DNA of 64,000 nucleotides from NCBI GenBank assembly GCA_032718475.1, contig JAUCBJ010000777.1, forward strand, positions 44,983-108,982, written 5' to 3'. Both the position numbers and the translations under genes were made by a program. Below, one piece after another: positions 20,509 through 30,773 of this stretch. This stretch comes from Nemertoderma westbladi (Eukaryota > Xenacoelomorpha > Nemertodermatida > Nemertodermatidae). Each line of letters starts with the position of its first letter. Position 1 is the stretch's first letter. The notes beneath the pieces were generated by a model. It searched no databases, had not been told where the DNA came from, and saw only the letters and a list, made by a program, of their open reading frames with translations.

Positions 20509-22133
20509 TATAAGGAGTTTATATTTAGGCTAGCGAGCGTCGCTGCCTACTCCAATTAACCCCCGGACAGTACGAGATCCTCAGCGCCGATGTGTCGTCG
20601 CCGCTGTACTTTCGCCAACGACGTAGCCGCGCAACGACAACGACAACCGGCACAAGTCACTCGACTGTCCGTCCCAAAGGCTTAGATGTACTTCAGGTTT
20701 TCCTTGGAGAGTTAGGTTACTTTTACGATTGCGACTAGCTACTGTAAACACACCTTAGCAGTAACATTCACCTATAAACTCACAAATACCACACACACAA
20801 CTTGTCACAAATTACACACATTCGGGCCATTTGTCCGTTAGTCAATGCCTTCCAGAATGTCACTGTATTATTATGTATCCTTGGATACTAGTAGTGCGCT
20901 ATTTATTCCCTATGCTATTCAATGGGACAAGCTTTCCATTGTTCTTTTAACTCAATTCTAATTCTAGCGTGGTTGTTGCTATGGTGACATTATGCAAAGC
21001 TAGCGGTAGAATTAGGGTACTTCCAATGCATACAGATCTGGGATGTTATTTAATAGTATTCTTTAATAGTCAATGTTCTGTTTTATACATGACTTTATGA
21101 ATTTTATCGGCTATTGACTATGTTTGGGAGACTTTCACACTCTCATACGCATGATAAGATAAATCTCCGCTCCCTTGATCTATTAATTAATGGAATTTTG
21201 GGAACTTTATAAATTGCGTAAAAATGGCAATTTATTAAATTCATTAAAAGGCATGAATTTAAATTTATTCCCTGAAATTTTATTATTTGATAATTAAATG
21301 GACATATTTTGATTCTAGAACATGTCTAGGGACACAAGATCCTTAATTTTATGACAATTGTCTTTTTTAAGAATATCGGTAAATGCTACGATATCTTAAT
21401 TGACTAGAATTGTTGAAGGATCTGAATTTTACAGATTTTGACTTATTTGATTTGTAAATATTAACTAATTAATATTTGAGATGGGCACCAATTTATTCCA
21501 GAACTTGTCTGGGGACGTTAACCACTGATTCTATAATTTGTCTTTCAAGTATATCGGTGGGTGCCACGATATCTTAATCGACTAGAATTACAGATGGTCA
21601 AAGGGTTTAACAGATTTATTTTGCGTTATACGCTACTGTTAAAGGGACATCACGCTACTATATGTATTATTTAATATACGGTATGAGAGCAATATCGCAC
21701 GAAGCAATGTCAGTGTGAAGAGGCAAGTCGTTTCCAAGGTCTACCCAGAGCTTGGTTTAGCCGAGACACGAGGATCTGAACTTTGCATTCCTAATACTCT
21801 GCCTACCAATAATACTTAAATATAGTAGTGGCTTTATTGTACTTTAATAAGTACGGACATTTCATCTTACTGTAGTTACGTATTTATAATATAATACGGA
21901 CAGTAAGGAAAGAGAAAAATAATTATTTCTTCGCCGTCTCACTAAATATAATATAAGTAATTACGTACGTAATAAACACGAATATATTGCACTATTCTAC
22001 AAAATAATCGCTAAATAATACTCTACTAAATTAAATAAAACGATTATAATAAAATTACATAGTAATACATACATAAATATAAAATAATAAAATAATATAA
22101 AATAATAGAGTCACACGCCCACTCCGAACGATA
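20509..22133 (-). other. BEL copy B non-coding stretch downstream of pol
   Basis: About 1.6 kb with no convincing ORF. 20560-20995 matches copy A. 21300-21420 and 21482-21600 form an imperfect direct repeat about 180 bases apart; both contain ACGATATCTTAAT and CGACTAGAATT or TGACTAGAATT. 21830-22110 is very AT-rich. Confidence 0.6.
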
Positions 22134-23096
22134 TTAAGTTGGGGAGTCCCTAGATGTCGGTTGGATTAGGGAAGTGGTCGTGGGAAGAGTTTCTTGCCTT
22201 CCATAGTTTCCGGAGAGCTCTCTGTCTCTTTCCAGTAAACATAAACGACCCACTGGGCGATTGAGCTGTTGAGTCTCAAAGACTATCCCTGGTTTCTTAA
22301 AGTTCCGCCGCATGACGACGAGCTCTACTGATCGCACCAAACCATCGCTCGAGATATGCGTCTCGATGATACGACCTGTTTGCCATCACTTACGTGGGAG
22401 ATCGGGGTCCACAATAAGCACCATGTCTCCAGCGCTGACGTTTTCTTGCTGCGCAAACCACTTAGTTCGAAGTTGTAGAGTGGGCAGGTAATGTTTCTCG
22501 AAATAGTCAGCGAAACGGCGGGATAGCAACTGCATAAGTTGCCAGGTTCGACGGCAGTATTCGTCTCCGTCTGTGATCTCCGATCGTGGGAGCATGGCTA
22601 CGGGTTTCTTCAGTAGAAAGTGCGCGGGTGTTAGCGCTTCCAGGGAATCAGGATTTGAAGAGACTGGCATAAGCGGTCTTTCGTTGAGATAGGCGGCGAT
22701 TTCCTCCATTAATGTCCGCAATAGTTCGTCGGTGAGATAAGCGCGACAAGGCACAATAAAGTGGAACGCAGTCTTCACGCTCCTAATCAATCTCTCCCAA
22801 CTTCCTCCCCACCAAGGGGCGTCGGCGGCGTTGAAGGTCCAGCTAGACGCTGTTATCCTTAGCTGATCGTCCACCTGTCTTTTGTTCCAGTCCTTTACGT
22901 AAGCTTGAATTTCGTTGTTGGCGCCAATGAAGTTCGTTCCCTTATCCGATCTCATCGTGTTACTGGTTCCGAAGCGAGCGATCTGTCGTCGTAAACTCAA
23001 CACGAAGCTGTTGGTGGATAGATCGTTTACCATATCGAGATGAATGGCTCTACAAGTCATACAAGTCATACAAGTCAAGTCATACAAGTCATACAA
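22134..23096 (-). pseudogene. BEL copy B integrase and pol C-terminus (broken)
   Basis: Integrase catalytic core of BEL/Pao type. It begins within RAIHLDMVNDL, continues through SDKGTNF with the second catalytic acidic residue, and reaches WWGGSWERLIRSVK with the glutamate. The region with the HHCC zinc motif and the first catalytic aspartate is missing, replaced by an ACTTGTATG simple repeat (23056-23100). The ORF proper ends at an in-frame TGA (22384-22386) after DPDLPRK. The same frame continues for about 80 codons with WQTGRIIETHISSDGLVR and VRSVELVVMRR, which matches the DUF5641-type C-terminus of BEL pol, to 22134. Without the first aspartate this integrase cannot be active. Confidence 0.85.
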
Positions 23097-23100
23097 GTCA
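23056..23100. repeat. Simple repeat at a pol deletion junction
   Basis: Tandem copies of TACAAGTCA (sense TGACTTGTA) lie exactly where copy B has lost the segment between RNase H and the integrase core. A second simple repeat of CTTTCTTG units lies at about 23150-23182. Both look like filler at a rearranged junction. Confidence 0.7.
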
Positions 23101-23130
23101 TTTCCCTAGGTAATTCTGCCTCTCGCTGCG

Positions 23131-23877
23131 TTAAAGGCCTACTGAATGCTTTCTTACTTTCTTGCTTTCTTGCTTTCTTTCATACTCCGCTCGAGGAACT
23201 TTCAACTTGTTGTTGATTAATGCCTTAGAAGTAACCAAGGCGACTTTGATTCCATCCGGAGTTTCCACTCTTAGGTAGGCTACTATACCGATTCCCATAT
23301 CGCTGGCGTCTCCAAACACATGGAGTTGATAGGAATACGTAGGGAGAACATGACCAAAATATGAACGGGAAATTATAAAATCCTCGATAACTGGCAGAGA
23401 ATCTTCCCATTTCATCCACTGCTTCAATAATTCCCCCTTAAGTGGATCGTCCCATGAGTGGTTTTCAAGCCACATTTGTTGTACCAAACTACGAGCAATC
23501 AATATAACTGGGCTAATAAATCCCAATGGATCGAAATAAGTGCTCAGTATACTTAAGCAAATCCGTTTGGTTCGAACTGGATTATCTCGCTGTTTTAGCT
23601 GGAAAAACAGGATATCTCGCTCTGTGTCCCATTTCAAGCCGAGTGTCTTGGTCTCTGGCAGATCATCTTTGATCAAATCGAGATCTTTCGCTCCTCGATC
23701 TTCCGCAGGGATCGACTCCAGAAACTCACGGGAGTTGCTGGTGAATTTGGTTAATCGAAATCCACCTCTTTTTAAGCACTCTACCGTTCCCTTAGCGACC
23801 TCAATGGCTTCCTCAACTGATGGGAGGGACTTCAGATTGTCGTCCATGTATATGTCTCTCTTGATGTTGTCGATCAC
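23131..23877 (-). CDS. BEL copy B RT C-terminal half and partial RNase H
   Basis: A 248-residue frame that continues the reverse transcriptase after an 8-bp deletion near 23913. It begins just before the YMDD site (23839-23850), continues through the Pao A17-type block (FDPLGFISPVILIARSL) and the first RNase H motif (FGDASDMGIG), and stops being element-like at KVPRAE (about 23187). Beyond that point the sequence is simple repeat. Copy A keeps about 70 further RNase H residues here. Confidence 0.85.
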   Translation of the reverse strand: MIDNIKRDIYMDDNLKSLPSVEEAIEVAKGTVECLKRGGFRLTKFTSNSREFLESIPAEDRGAKDLDLIKDDLPETKTLGLKWDTERDILFFQLKQRDNPVRTKRICLSILSTYFDPLGFISPVILIARSLVQQMWLENHSWDDPLKGELLKQWMKWEDSLPVIEDFIISRSYFGHVLPTYSYQLHVFGDASDMGIGIVAYLRVETPDGIKVALVTSKALINNKLKVPRAEYERKQESKKVRKHSVGL

Positions 23878-23881
23878 TTCC

Positions 23882-26800
23882 TTAGAGAATGCCTCTCGGT
23901 TGTCCTCTGCAGTCTACCGAACAGGCGTTGGAAGGGCTTGAGATTATCCCAAAGGCCTGGATGGTCATCCAGTACTCCACCAGTTTCTGGTTGAGATCTC
24001 CTTCGGGCCACCACAGAAATCGTAGACTATCTCGATCCCTATCTAACACTCTGACTTGTAAGAACATGCCTTCTATATCAGAGGCGAAAGCAATCGAATA
24101 TTGTCTCAATCTTAAAAGAATTCCCAACAAAGATTGAAGTAAGTTGGGTCCGGGTAACAATTCAGAGTTAAGGGATTGACCCATGTAAAGAGCGGAGCCA
24201 TCAAACACTACTCTCACTTCATTGGGTTTACCGGGTTTAGGAACGTAATGGTGAGTTAAGTAATACGTTCTTTCAGTCACAGGTGTTTCTTCCGGTACTC
24301 TCTCCGCGTATCCCTTACTAATAAATTTTTCCAGCTGTGTTTGATACATTGCTTTAGCTGAAGAATTAGCTGTAAGGCGTCGATGGAGTTGCGCGATTCT
24401 TTTTTCCGCCAGGGGTCTGTTATTGATGAACTTCGGTTCTCTCTTGCGGAAAGGTAGACCAACTTCATACCTACCTTGATCTTTGAGGAAACGTGTAGTT
24501 GTCTCTTGGATCTGCTTGGCCCTTTCCTCTTCCACCGACAAGGCTTTATCGTAGGAATTGGGCTCTACCGCCTCTTGCGTGAAGAATCGTACAGCATGTT
24601 CATCTCGAGTCTTGGCATTGCAACGCTCAATGACGTCATTTAACTCGTCGTTATAAGCTTCTCGTTCAGATGGATAGAGAAGTTGACATAAGTTCACTTG
24701 GTTTTGCCAAGCCTCGTTTTCCTTAAGGAGATCGATGGTATTCTCCTCATCAAAAAGCTGGTGAACGTCGTCATTATCTGAGGAGTATGGAATTCCCTCA
24801 GTTGAGTTGTCTCCCTCACTGGTATCATCTTCCCATTCACTCACCTGGCATACGCTCTCTGGCGGTAGTCTTTCTCTGAGTGTTCTACGGGAAGGGCCAG
24901 TAAAGTACCAACCTACTCTAGTTCTTACCGCATAGGTCTGTAGTGGCTGCGGTTGAGTAGGCCGTTTCTCTAATGTCTCCAGCGCTTCATGCGCATTTTG
25001 GCCGATGAGTATTTGCACTCCAGGATAATCAGTCTGAAATCGAGGTATGTTAAGATGTTGGATGCTCTCATCCTCGTCCCAATTATAAAGGTCTGCTTGG
25101 GTAGTAGCGAAGTTCTTTATAGCTACCATTTTCACTGACCTGATGCTATGTTCTCCTAGTTCGTCCTGGGGGGTGGACAACGCTCCTACATAATAATCAG
25201 CTGTTATTGTAGATTTCCAAACTTGCATAATGCCTGACATGTTGAGTTTAGTTTGGAACTTGGGTTGTCCAGCAAATATATCTTCGGCTAGCTCTTTATC
25301 GATGAATGTTCCTGTGCTGCCGGAGTCCAGGAGGGCGTTCACTACATAACTCCGTTTAGGTCCGTGCACCCTTACCTGCACCACAGGAAACTCTCGGATC
25401 CCTACATTGGAAGATGGCTCTTTCCAAGATGGTTGTCGTTCAGAAGTAGTTAGAGTGAAGTCGTTGTCTATATCCTTTTCATAGGTGAGTGCTCGATACA
25501 CTGCGGTATTTATCATATAACAGGATTCGTTTTCGTCGGAGAACTCGTCTGTATAGAATCCTTCCATCTCAGATTGATCAGTGTCGTTCACATCACTGAA
25601 TTGGACATGTAGCTCGGAATCACTTACCTGATTCGGACTATTTCGATCGAATTCAGCGTGCAACAAGATATGATGTTTCGCAACACACTTTGCACACCTT
25701 ATGTCAGAGAAACAGGTTCGCCGTTGGTGTCCTTGTCTGAGGCAATTATAACATAACCGCTTATCCCACATGACTTCGCGTCTCTCCGTTAATGATTTCT
25801 TTAGAAATTCATCACACCTATTCAAATGGTGGGTCCCGTCACACAGCGCACATTTCGGTTTGATATTACTTGCCTTATTCTGAGTCACATTGTGTACACT
25901 TGCCTTTTCTTCGGGCCTTCTCACCTGAATTCTCTTGGGAGACGTGGGAGGAGTTTTTCTTACCTGTTCCCTCCTGTCATTTGTTCGAGACTTGAATTTA
26001 CTTACCTGATCTTTAGGCATTTTATTCACGTAATAAGATCTATCCGTGTCCTTCCCGCTATCTTCTCCTTGAGAAGTCTGGCTTTCGCCGTCATCGGTAT
26101 AACATACTGGTGTTACCTTTCTCCTAGAGACGGGTTTTTCACTTACCTTGTTTTCCGGTGTCTTCTCTCTGGACAGTTTCAGGAGCTGTAATTTCACTTC
26201 TCCATCTAGGAATGACATGAGATCAGCCATGGTAGGGTCTCGTCGTTGTTGTTCCATCATATATAACACTTTCTTATCCCAGCGTGTACCTACTCCACCT
26301 TTCGGTAAAGTAGAAGCCACTGCTCTAATAACCATAGTGTTCTGATACTCATGAGACTTGCCTAGCCAATCTAATTGTCTGCAGATCTCCTGGATCTCAT
26401 CGGAAAACTCGATAATTCCACTACTAATAAACTTTCGGGGCGCTACTAACTTTGCATACAAGTACCCAGCGATATTATTCCTATTACCATACCTGATGTT
26501 TAGTGTATCCCAAACTTGTCTTAATCCGTCTGGATGTCCAATAAACTTTAACGCCATTAACTTGGGAGATCCTTCCAAGCACTCGATGAGGTATCTAAGC
26601 TTTTCTCCATTAGATAGTACAGAGTTCTGTATGTTATCTTTGTAATATTCATTAAAAGGTAACCATTTCATCTCATCTCCATTGAACTTGACGATCTCTC
26701 CCACCTTTACCGCTTGCCGGGCTTCGGTTCTAGCCATTTGACGCGTAAAACTTTCTTGGGCCATCGTGTTATTTAATATCGAGTTATCGGTATATAAATT

Positions 26801-28720
26801 TCTCGGATTATGATCAGTTCTATAGGGAATATCATTATCAACAGGTCTATAATTACCCTTAATAGGGTTCACTATAGGAGTTTCTACTTCGCTAGCAGTA
26901 TAAATGCGTGTAGGCTCCACACCTTGCGCATGAGATATTTCAGACCTAACGGGTTGACACATTGTTACAGGGGGTGGTGGTATACCCTTTTGTAAATTTA
27001 CTAATTTATCGCGCTCTAGCGCGATATTTTGCTGCACTTCTTGCAACTCTAACTTACTTTCCCTCACTGTTCCCTTTAAATGTTGGACAGTCCCTTCCAA
27101 CTCTCGGACCTGTTGGGAGGAGCGTATCCGATTCTCCTTCATCTCTCCGAGGAGAATATCCATCCCCCGCCGTCTCTTGTCTACCCAATCAACCGCCGAA
27201 ACGGGATCCACCAACGTCGTAGCGGGCAGACGAGGGACAACGGGCGACAAATTTGGAATATTTCGCTCGGGGTCCAGGACCTGAACTGTCTCCTGGGCAG
27301 TTTTACGGGGCACAGGTAGCTTAGTGCTATGCAGAGGGAATTTATAGGTAGCTTCAGGGAGCACAGGTGTATCTATTACCGAAGGGGTGATTTCAAGAAC
27401 AGGCCTACTTATTTCAGGCTCATCTACTATAGTAGGGAGTCTTTCTATTGTAATTATTTGGTCTGTGGGTTCTGTACTCTCTAAGTTGGTGTTATTTAGT
27501 TGCCTTCTAACAGCTGGAGGCAAATCAGGCAATTTCTGACGGTGGAATGTTCTTTTACGTCTGCTTAGGCGGGATCGATTTCCTCCGCCTTCAGTGTCGG
27601 TGGTATCGCCTTCCTCAGATGATGTATAACCTTGTCGTTTGGGAGTAGATCTATTCATCATCTGCATATTACTAGCTGTTAACTGTTTATTAAAGTTATC
27701 TTGCCTCTCTTGAAGATTTTCCAACTCTAGTTGGGTTGTCTCTTCAGATGCCCTCCGTTCTGCTTCTGCCACTGCTATCTTTCTTTCCGCTTCTGCCGCT
27801 GCCGCTGCCTCTGCTGCCTTTCTTTCCGCTTCTGCCGCTGCCACTGCCGCTGCTGCTGTCTTTCTATCTTCTATACGTTTTTTCTTTACTTGTTCTTCTT
27901 GAACCTTGGCGATGCGGAGTTGTTCATCGAATTTAGCTTGGTTCGCCGCTAACCTATCCACATCAATTGCATCTAACACAAGTTTGGCTCCTTCGCTGTT
28001 AGGGCTAAGTCCCTCCAGCCTTCTCCTCAACTCGTCATCTCCTAAAAAACGCTGATAGTCTGACAGATAGATGTCAATGGCATCCTTCTTATGCGGTTTC
28101 TCTGCCGTCGCTTCACTTTCCACTTGGGAAAAAGTAGCGTCTGTTGATTCTCCATGGTTTGAGCGCTCCTCCAACTGAGCTTTCCACTGAGCTGCTCCTT
28201 GAACCTGGCGACTCACCCGTTGAAACCAAGTCTTTACGGCAACTTGCAACGACGTGTCTTGTTTTCTTTTAGAAGCCTCCTCAAAGGCGGATAAGATTAG
28301 CCTAATCCGCAGAACTCTTTCTCTAACTTGATAAAGCAGCTGTCCCTGCTCTTGAGGTCCTTGAGGTTGTTTAAACAGTTGTTTTTCTACTCGCTCCATA
28401 GAGCTGAAGAATCCCTGTGCGTATCCGGCTGCGGACCTCTTCCACACAGCTGGATCGATGGTTTCCTTGGCTACTCCCATCCGGTGTATGTCTTCCCAGG
28501 CAGCTTCTGATAAATCAAATGGGAGTCCGGGTCCGGGGAAGTTCCATTGCGACTCGACAATAGACTTCAATTCTTCCCTCGTGTATCCCGCATAACTATC
28601 TCTAGTTGGTCGTTGACTTCTCGCCCAATCGATCTGGTGTTCTTCCACCGCGATCAATAACCTAGTGAGTACGGCTGCAGGAAGGATGAGAAGGGGATCC
28701 GTATAAACCGCATCCGTCAT
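23882..28720 (-). CDS. BEL copy B Gag-protease-RT polyprotein (5' and 3' truncated frame)
   Basis: A 1612-residue frame. In order: N-terminal Gag from MTDAVYTDPLL; an Ala/Glu-rich coiled-coil segment shorter than in copy A; the DUF1759-like capsid region (VGEIVKFNGDEMKWLPF); and three zinc knuckles. The knuckles are CALCDGTHHLNRC (CX2CX3HX4C), CYNCLRQGHQRRTC (CX2CX4HX4C) and the BEL signature CAKCVAKHHILLH, at about 25655-25855. An aspartic protease with LLDSGSTGTFID follows (DSG at about 25318-25326), then reverse transcriptase up to the FGIISSPSNACSV region. There an 8-bp deletion relative to copy A shifts the frame and ends the ORF. Upstream, the natural start is at 29035 (see 28808-29035), cut off by a CAA-to-TAA change. 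Gag and Pol are in one frame, as is usual for BEL/Pao. Confidence 0.92.
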   Translation of the reverse strand: MTDAVYTDPLLILPAAVLTRLLIAVEEHQIDWARSQRPTRDSYAGYTREELKSIVESQWNFPGPGLPFDLSEAAWEDIHRMGVAKETIDPAVWKRSAAGYAQGFFSSMERVEKQLFKQPQGPQEQGQLLYQVRERVLRIRLILSAFEEASKRKQDTSLQVAVKTWFQRVSRQVQGAAQWKAQLEERSNHGESTDATFSQVESEATAEKPHKKDAIDIYLSDYQRFLGDDELRRRLEGLSPNSEGAKLVLDAIDVDRLAANQAKFDEQLRIAKVQEEQVKKKRIEDRKTAAAAVAAAEAERKAAEAAAAAEAERKIAVAEAERRASEETTQLELENLQERQDNFNKQLTASNMQMMNRSTPKRQGYTSSEEGDTTDTEGGGNRSRLSRRKRTFHRQKLPDLPPAVRRQLNNTNLESTEPTDQIITIERLPTIVDEPEISRPVLEITPSVIDTPVLPEATYKFPLHSTKLPVPRKTAQETVQVLDPERNIPNLSPVVPRLPATTLVDPVSAVDWVDKRRRGMDILLGEMKENRIRSSQQVRELEGTVQHLKGTVRESKLELQEVQQNIALERDKLVNLQKGIPPPPVTMCQPVRSEISHAQGVEPTRIYTASEVETPIVNPIKGNYRPVDNDIPYRTDHNPRNLYTDNSILNNTMAQESFTRQMARTEARQAVKVGEIVKFNGDEMKWLPFNEYYKDNIQNSVLSNGEKLRYLIECLEGSPKLMALKFIGHPDGLRQVWDTLNIRYGNRNNIAGYLYAKLVAPRKFISSGIIEFSDEIQEICRQLDWLGKSHEYQNTMVIRAVASTLPKGGVGTRWDKKVLYMMEQQRRDPTMADLMSFLDGEVKLQLLKLSREKTPENKVSEKPVSRRKVTPVCYTDDGESQTSQGEDSGKDTDRSYYVNKMPKDQVSKFKSRTNDRREQVRKTPPTSPKRIQVRRPEEKASVHNVTQNKASNIKPKCALCDGTHHLNRCDEFLKKSLTERREVMWDKRLCYNCLRQGHQRRTCFSDIRCAKCVAKHHILLHAEFDRNSPNQVSDSELHVQFSDVNDTDQSEMEGFYTDEFSDENESCYMINTAVYRALTYEKDIDNDFTLTTSERQPSWKEPSSNVGIREFPVVQVRVHGPKRSYVVNALLDSGSTGTFIDKELAEDIFAGQPKFQTKLNMSGIMQVWKSTITADYYVGALSTPQDELGEHSIRSVKMVAIKNFATTQADLYNWDEDESIQHLNIPRFQTDYPGVQILIGQNAHEALETLEKRPTQPQPLQTYAVRTRVGWYFTGPSRRTLRERLPPESVCQVSEWEDDTSEGDNSTEGIPYSSDNDDVHQLFDEENTIDLLKENEAWQNQVNLCQLLYPSEREAYNDELNDVIERCNAKTRDEHAVRFFTQEAVEPNSYDKALSVEEERAKQIQETTTRFLKDQGRYEVGLPFRKREPKFINNRPLAEKRIAQLHRRLTANSSAKAMYQTQLEKFISKGYAERVPEETPVTERTYYLTHHYVPKPGKPNEVRVVFDGSALYMGQSLNSELLPGPNLLQSLLGILLRLRQYSIAFASDIEGMFLQVRVLDRDRDSLRFLWWPEGDLNQKLVEYWMTIQAFGIISSPSNACSVDCRGQPRGIL

Positions 28721-28807
28721 CTCTGCTCCGCGCTCGGGTGTCAGCTCTACAGTATCCTCACTACTGGAGCTGCTGGGCCGCTGAGTAACAAGCTCCTGAC
28801 TCGCGGG

Positions 28808-29035
28808 TTATTGCTGTTCCGCTGCTTCTTGGTCCCGCTTGACCTGAGCTCGGGTGCCTATGATAGACCTACGATGTTGGACTAGCCTAGGTTCTGTTAT
28901 TACTACTGGAGGGATGACCTTCCTCACAGTGGGAGGTGAACTGAACTTACGACTAGAGGGTTCTACACCTCTATCTGAGTCGCAGATAGTTACATCTAAT
29001 AGACTGTCTGACAGGTTCTGCTTAGTATCAGACAT
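28808..29035 (-). CDS. BEL copy B Gag N-terminus, cut by a nonsense codon
   Basis: 75 codons starting MSDTKQNLSDSLLD, the true Gag start shared with copy A (6349). The frame ends at a TAA (28808-28810) where copy A has CAA. After the stop the same frame continues with PASQEL and joins the ORF at 28720. A single C-to-T change in the sense strand accounts for the break. Confidence 0.85.
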   Translation of the reverse strand: MSDTKQNLSDSLLDVTICDSDRGVEPSSRKFSSPPTVRKVIPPVVITEPRLVQHRRSIIGTRAQVKRDQEAAEQQ

Positions 29036-30773
29036 ATTTGTGAGTACAGTTGAATGCCTACTGCTATATTACAGTCTAAGCAAGTCTAGTAATTCAGTAT
29101 TAACTGCTAGCCTAGTAATTAATTACCGATACTGCTACTCAGTGTAGCATGATATATATAATATATTAAATACCGGTATGCTTATAGTATATATAAGTAT
29201 TATTACAGACTAGGTTTATCACAGAATACCGGTATAATTTTAGCACAAATATATATAAATATATAATAGGCCTATCGGGAATACCGGTATACAGCTTACA
29301 GTTTGTAGTATATATAATTCTGGACTAGAATTAATTACAAGTACCGGTATAATTTCAGCCTAAATTTATAGAAATAAAGATAATAGGCCTATCGTAAATA
29401 CCGGTATATCAATTATTTTAAATAATTGAATTTCTGAACTTTTAGGGTTACTTGGTTACTCTACTTACTTTATTACCGTTATTTGAGCAGTAGTCCAACT
29501 GATATTGAGACCTAATGGTTATATGGTAGGCCTACTATTTATAAATCGTTAGATTTGATTTATAATATATATATACCCGTTTTAATGGGTTTTGTCAATG
29601 TTTGAAATAAATGTTATTATTTCTGGGGAGTAATCACTACACAAAGCGGTGCACTTTCAGTGAAGTGTTACTTATAGGACACTAAAACAAATAATGCTAA
29701 TTTACCTAAGTTACTTAATACTACAAATTACGTACAATTCGGGTGAGATTACAATCTCTAAATAAACACAAAAATTTACAAAAAACACAAAATACGAATT
29801 TTTAGGGTAATTTTACAAGAAGTCTACTAACCAGCCTAACAAAGGGTTAGAAATCTGGTTATTACAACGGACAGGGTACTACGGTATTTGAAATAATAAG
29901 TAGTAGTAAATACACTGCGTTGTCCAGATAGGAAAATACCACCGCCTGACGACCTATAGCCGTATCGCTATAGGTTCTACGTTATGTATCACGGAGTGTT
30001 CCTACCTAGAAGTTAATAGAGCTAATCGAACGTGCCTATCAACCACTTTACAACACAAATATAATGTCTACACTAATTACTTCGGAAAGTACTGTACACT
30101 AAACCCTAAATTAGGTACGAGTACTTGTATAACAGATAATCAGTAGTTAAATATACTTGAACAGCTAAAAGAACCACGGCATCTGCTGGAGTGACCGATG
30201 CACAAAATCACCAGTCTTTACCTACGCCAAGCAGCCCGTGTAGTACCGGGGTTAAGTACGACTTATTCTTTAGTTGGGGGTTTACCTTACAGCATTCGCT
30301 GCCCCTACTTCCTAACCGTACTTAATCGGACAGGTGATCTACACACACTGCAATCCGTTCAGACTTAACAGCAATCAGACAACAGCTCATCCTACAAATT
30401 GTCTGTACAATCTGATCAGGCTTACACGCCTTCTGTTCAATACTGGCCTACAAACAAATAAAACTTGACAGAAATAAGTAAAAATCTCAATAAAAAACCA
30501 GGGCTGCAGTCCCTGATTAATTATTAAGGCCTACCGGTATATAACTATCAAAATCGAATAATACTAATGTACTTATACGGGAAGTACCGGTTAGGACAGT
30601 TAGGCCTACGGACCTACAGAAGTACCGGTTCTGGCAGTTGGACCTACGGACCTACGGCAGTACCGGTTCTGGCAGTTGGGCCTACTGACCTACAGATGTA
30701 CCTTTCAGGTTTACCGGTTGACCGGTACTTTCAACTTTATTGCTTACTGCAATAAAGAAGCTATATCCTTTAA
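29036..30773 (-). other. BEL copy B 5' leader
   Basis: 1.7-kb non-coding leader, colinear with 6350-8727 but lacking two palindrome units and the second 288-bp unit. The sense strand right after the 5' LTR reads TTAAAGGATATAGC, without the TGG expected of a tRNA primer site. Confidence 0.7.
29170..29407. repeat. Leader array of ATACCGGTAT palindromes, copy B
   Basis: Five palindromes start at 29170, 29226, 29281, 29341 (GTACCGGTAT) and 29398, spaced 55-60 bases. They match units of the seven-unit array in copy A. Confidence 0.85.
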
